From: JACKCP01 sp034007295
GTDB taxonomy: Bacteria > Desulfobacterota > Desulfobacteria > Desulfobacterales > JACKCP01
Length of the DNA stretch: 41,478 bases
Direction: 5' to 3'
Assembly (NCBI GenBank): GCA_034007295.1
Contig: JAVERC010000031.1
Span: forward strand, 1 to 41,478
The notes under the pieces: model-generated
What the model saw: only the letters and a program-made list of their open reading frames with translations
Databases searched by the model: none
Told to the model about the DNA's origin: nothing
Part shown: positions 39,859 to 41,478 of the stretch, piece after piece
Position numbering within the stretch: position 1 is the first letter of the stretch
How the letters are laid out: each line of letters opens with the position of its first letter
Position numbers and translations under genes: made by a program

Positions 39859-41478
39859 TTACTGCTTTACTCCGCATGAGGGACAAAAAGAAAATTTAGC
39901 ATCAAGGTCGGCACCACACTTAGAGCAAAGCCTTTCACTTACAGGCTCAAGTTCAACAATAAGCTCTCCGTCTCTAACAGGAACCATTTTCCTGTCATTT
40001 TGATAATCAGCTGTTTTAAGAACTCGCTTTACGCGTCCTGGTTTTTTGGCAAGAACAGCTTTTTCCTGCTTCATGATTGAAATATTAAAAACTTCCTCAC
40101 CTTCCTTTACAATATCGCCAGCTTTTACATGAGTTACCCATAAATCTCCAGTTGAGGGCGAAGCAACATGATAAGGATTGGAAGAGTCAGCGATTTCAAT
40201 ATCTGCTCCGCTTCCTTTTAATGGTTCAGCGACCTTAAGCTGATAAGAAAGAATTTCAGAATCAAGATGATATCTTACAACACTTTGACCTTCATCATCT
40301 GGATCGCTTATGTCAAGGATAGTCATTTTATGATACATTCCTCTTGAATCCTGAAACTGGGTAGAACCACCCTTTTCAACGCCTTCAAACCATACATCAA
40401 GCGGAAGGTTGTTTGGATCTCCAAATTTTTCCTGAAATTTAATTGTTTTTAATGCATCTCCGGGATGATTAATATAAAGAATAAATTCTTCTTCTGTAGC
40501 TTCTCTTTCTATTGCTTTTTCGAGCTCTTCTCTTTCCTTTTTGAGATTAATATCAGGCAGAATTTCAAGGGGAGAAGTAATTGTTCTTGAAGCAATTGCA
40601 TCTTTATATGCTTCTGTACCAAATGCACTTTCATAAACCCAATCAGGAGGAAAACCAAGAGGCAGCTTACCAAATTTACCTACAAGAAGGTCCCTGAAGG
40701 CGTCATTACTGTCTCTGTAAATTTCAAGTCTTTCAACTTTAGTATTTTCGCTTAAATCTTCTTCTGAAACAGTTACAACTTCTTCAAGCACTTTTAAAAG
40801 TCTTCTTACATTTTTTTCTCCGCCTCTTTTAAAAGCTCCAGTAACAGCAAGAAATGCAGTATTCCATGTAATCTGAGAGCCAGGTGTAACATCGTGATAT
40901 CTTACAATTTTTCTTATTCCTGCAAGATATTTAAGCATATATGGCAGAAGATGAATATACCCTTGTTTCATTGCACCTTCCTGGGATGACGAAGTTGCAC
41001 CTCCTGGCATTCCATGTTCAACAACATCGTAGTCTACGCCCTGAAAATATGGTGCACAATATTTATCATAATAAGGCTGAATCTGCTTGATAACAAAGTT
41101 TGCGTTTCTTATCATTTCCTTGTCAAGCTTTGTTTTTAGACCAAGTTCGCCTTCCATGTATGCTGCTGTTGCAAGGACATCACCCTGACCGTACCATCTT
41201 ACAGAGGCACCTATTGCAACATCAACTATGTGAGCACCTGCTTCTGCTGCTGCTGCAACTGCTGGTGTAAAAAGTCCGTCTGTGCAGTGTCTGTGATAAT
41301 GAAGAACAAGCTCAGGATATTTTTTTCTAAGTTCCTGTACAATTTCCCTTATAAACCTTGGAGGGCAGACACCAGCCATGTCCTTTAGCCCAAGTATTAT
41401 CATTCTTGCTGCCTTATCTTTGGAAACGCCAGCAACAGAGGCTGTCATATTAAGAATTTCCTCTGTAACTTCAAGATA
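39859..41478 (-). CDS. Carboxyltransferase/biotinyl protein with zinc ribbon, 5' end outside window
   Basis: About 540 aa are visible; the frame stays open to the window edge (YLEVTEEILNMTASVAG), so the N-terminus is missing. The visible part starts in the carboxyltransferase barrel (KDMAGVCPPR, LHYHRHCTDG, AHIVDVAIGA), as in oxaloacetate decarboxylase alpha / pyruvate carboxylase B. A C-terminal biotinyl domain has ISIMKQEKAV with the Met-Lys pair (normally AMKM), then a zinc ribbon CSKCGADLDAKFSFCPSCG of unknown role. Probably a pyruvate or related biotin-dependent carboxylase subunit in central metabolism. Confidence 0.87.
   Translation of the reverse strand, partial: YLEVTEEILNMTASVAGVSKDKAARMIILGLKDMAGVCPPRFIREIVQELRKKYPELVLHYHRHCTDGLFTPAVAAAAEAGAHIVDVAIGASVRWYGQGDVLATAAYMEGELGLKTKLDKEMIRNANFVIKQIQPYYDKYCAPYFQGVDYDVVEHGMPGGATSSSQEGAMKQGYIHLLPYMLKYLAGIRKIVRYHDVTPGSQITWNTAFLAVTGAFKRGGEKNVRRLLKVLEEVVTVSEEDLSENTKVERLEIYRDSNDAFRDLLVGKFGKLPLGFPPDWVYESAFGTEAYKDAIASRTITSPLEILPDINLKKEREELEKAIEREATEEEFILYINHPGDALKTIKFQEKFGDPNNLPLDVWFEGVEKGGSTQFQDSRGMYHKMTILDISDPDDEGQSVVRYHLDSEILSYQLKVAEPLKGSGADIEIADSSNPYHVASPSTGDLWVTHVKAGDIVKEGEEVFNISIMKQEKAVLAKKPGRVKRVLKTADYQNDRKMVPVRDGELIVELEPVSERLCSKCGADLDAKFSFCPSCGVKQ

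Overview
The window is AT-rich bacterial chromosome, most likely from a sulfate-reducing-type Desulfobacterota (Desulfobacterales-like). This is inferred from gene content: an MJ0042 zinc-ribbon/DUF3426 membrane protein, a carboxyltransferase with a C-terminal zinc ribbon, MotAB, a LUD protein and a MoxR/DUF58/transglutaminase triad. No single marker proves the taxon.

Left flank (1-11686). A leftward operon encodes a UbiA-type prenyltransferase (broken in frame at a T tract), an NAD-dependent epimerase and an FAD oxidoreductase, probably for a lipid-linked sugar. Rightward genes follow: hpt, a giant acidic-repeat zinc-ribbon membrane protein, tRNA-Met, then a compact run of DUF1992, SHOCT protein, ddl, a one-chain PurD-PurE fusion and a Sua5/YrdC gene.

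Centre (11763-28723). tRNA-Leu(CAA) on + and tRNA-Arg(ACG) on - face each other, and each carries an integrated element. Island 1 (about 11794-20382) is bounded by a 57-bp perfect duplication of the tRNA-Leu 3' part. Island 2 (about 21013-28693) is bounded by a 65-bp duplication of the tRNA-Arg 3' part. A 0.6-kb graveyard with an integrase stub lies between their back-to-back integrases. Both islands have the same plan: tyrosine integrase, small excisionase/HTH-type protein, Toprim-plus-DUF3987 primase/helicase, an overlapping small four-cysteine protein, then 1.7-2.1 kb of non-coding DNA before the tRNA. I see no capsid, terminase or conjugation genes, so they look like minimal satellites or integrative elements that replicate themselves and rely on a helper for transfer.

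The most unusual signal is a replication-origin-like iteron array buried in the 3' coding end of each primase gene. It has the same layout of direct and inverted 9-bp units in both islands, but the units are GGCGTCC in one and CATAWCC in the other. The helicase halves of the two primases are diverged too, while their Toprim halves are nearly alike. The long non-coding regions share a conserved core of about 280 nt and AAGATC-like words spaced at close to multiples of 20 bp.

Right flank (28724-41478). tadA and purA are followed by a leftward pair (unknown membrane protein, LUD protein), the rightward moxR-DUF58-transglutaminase operon, leftward motA-motB-PilZ, a DUF523/DUF1722 protein and a carboxyltransferase that runs off the window end. 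All alignments and counts were done by eye.
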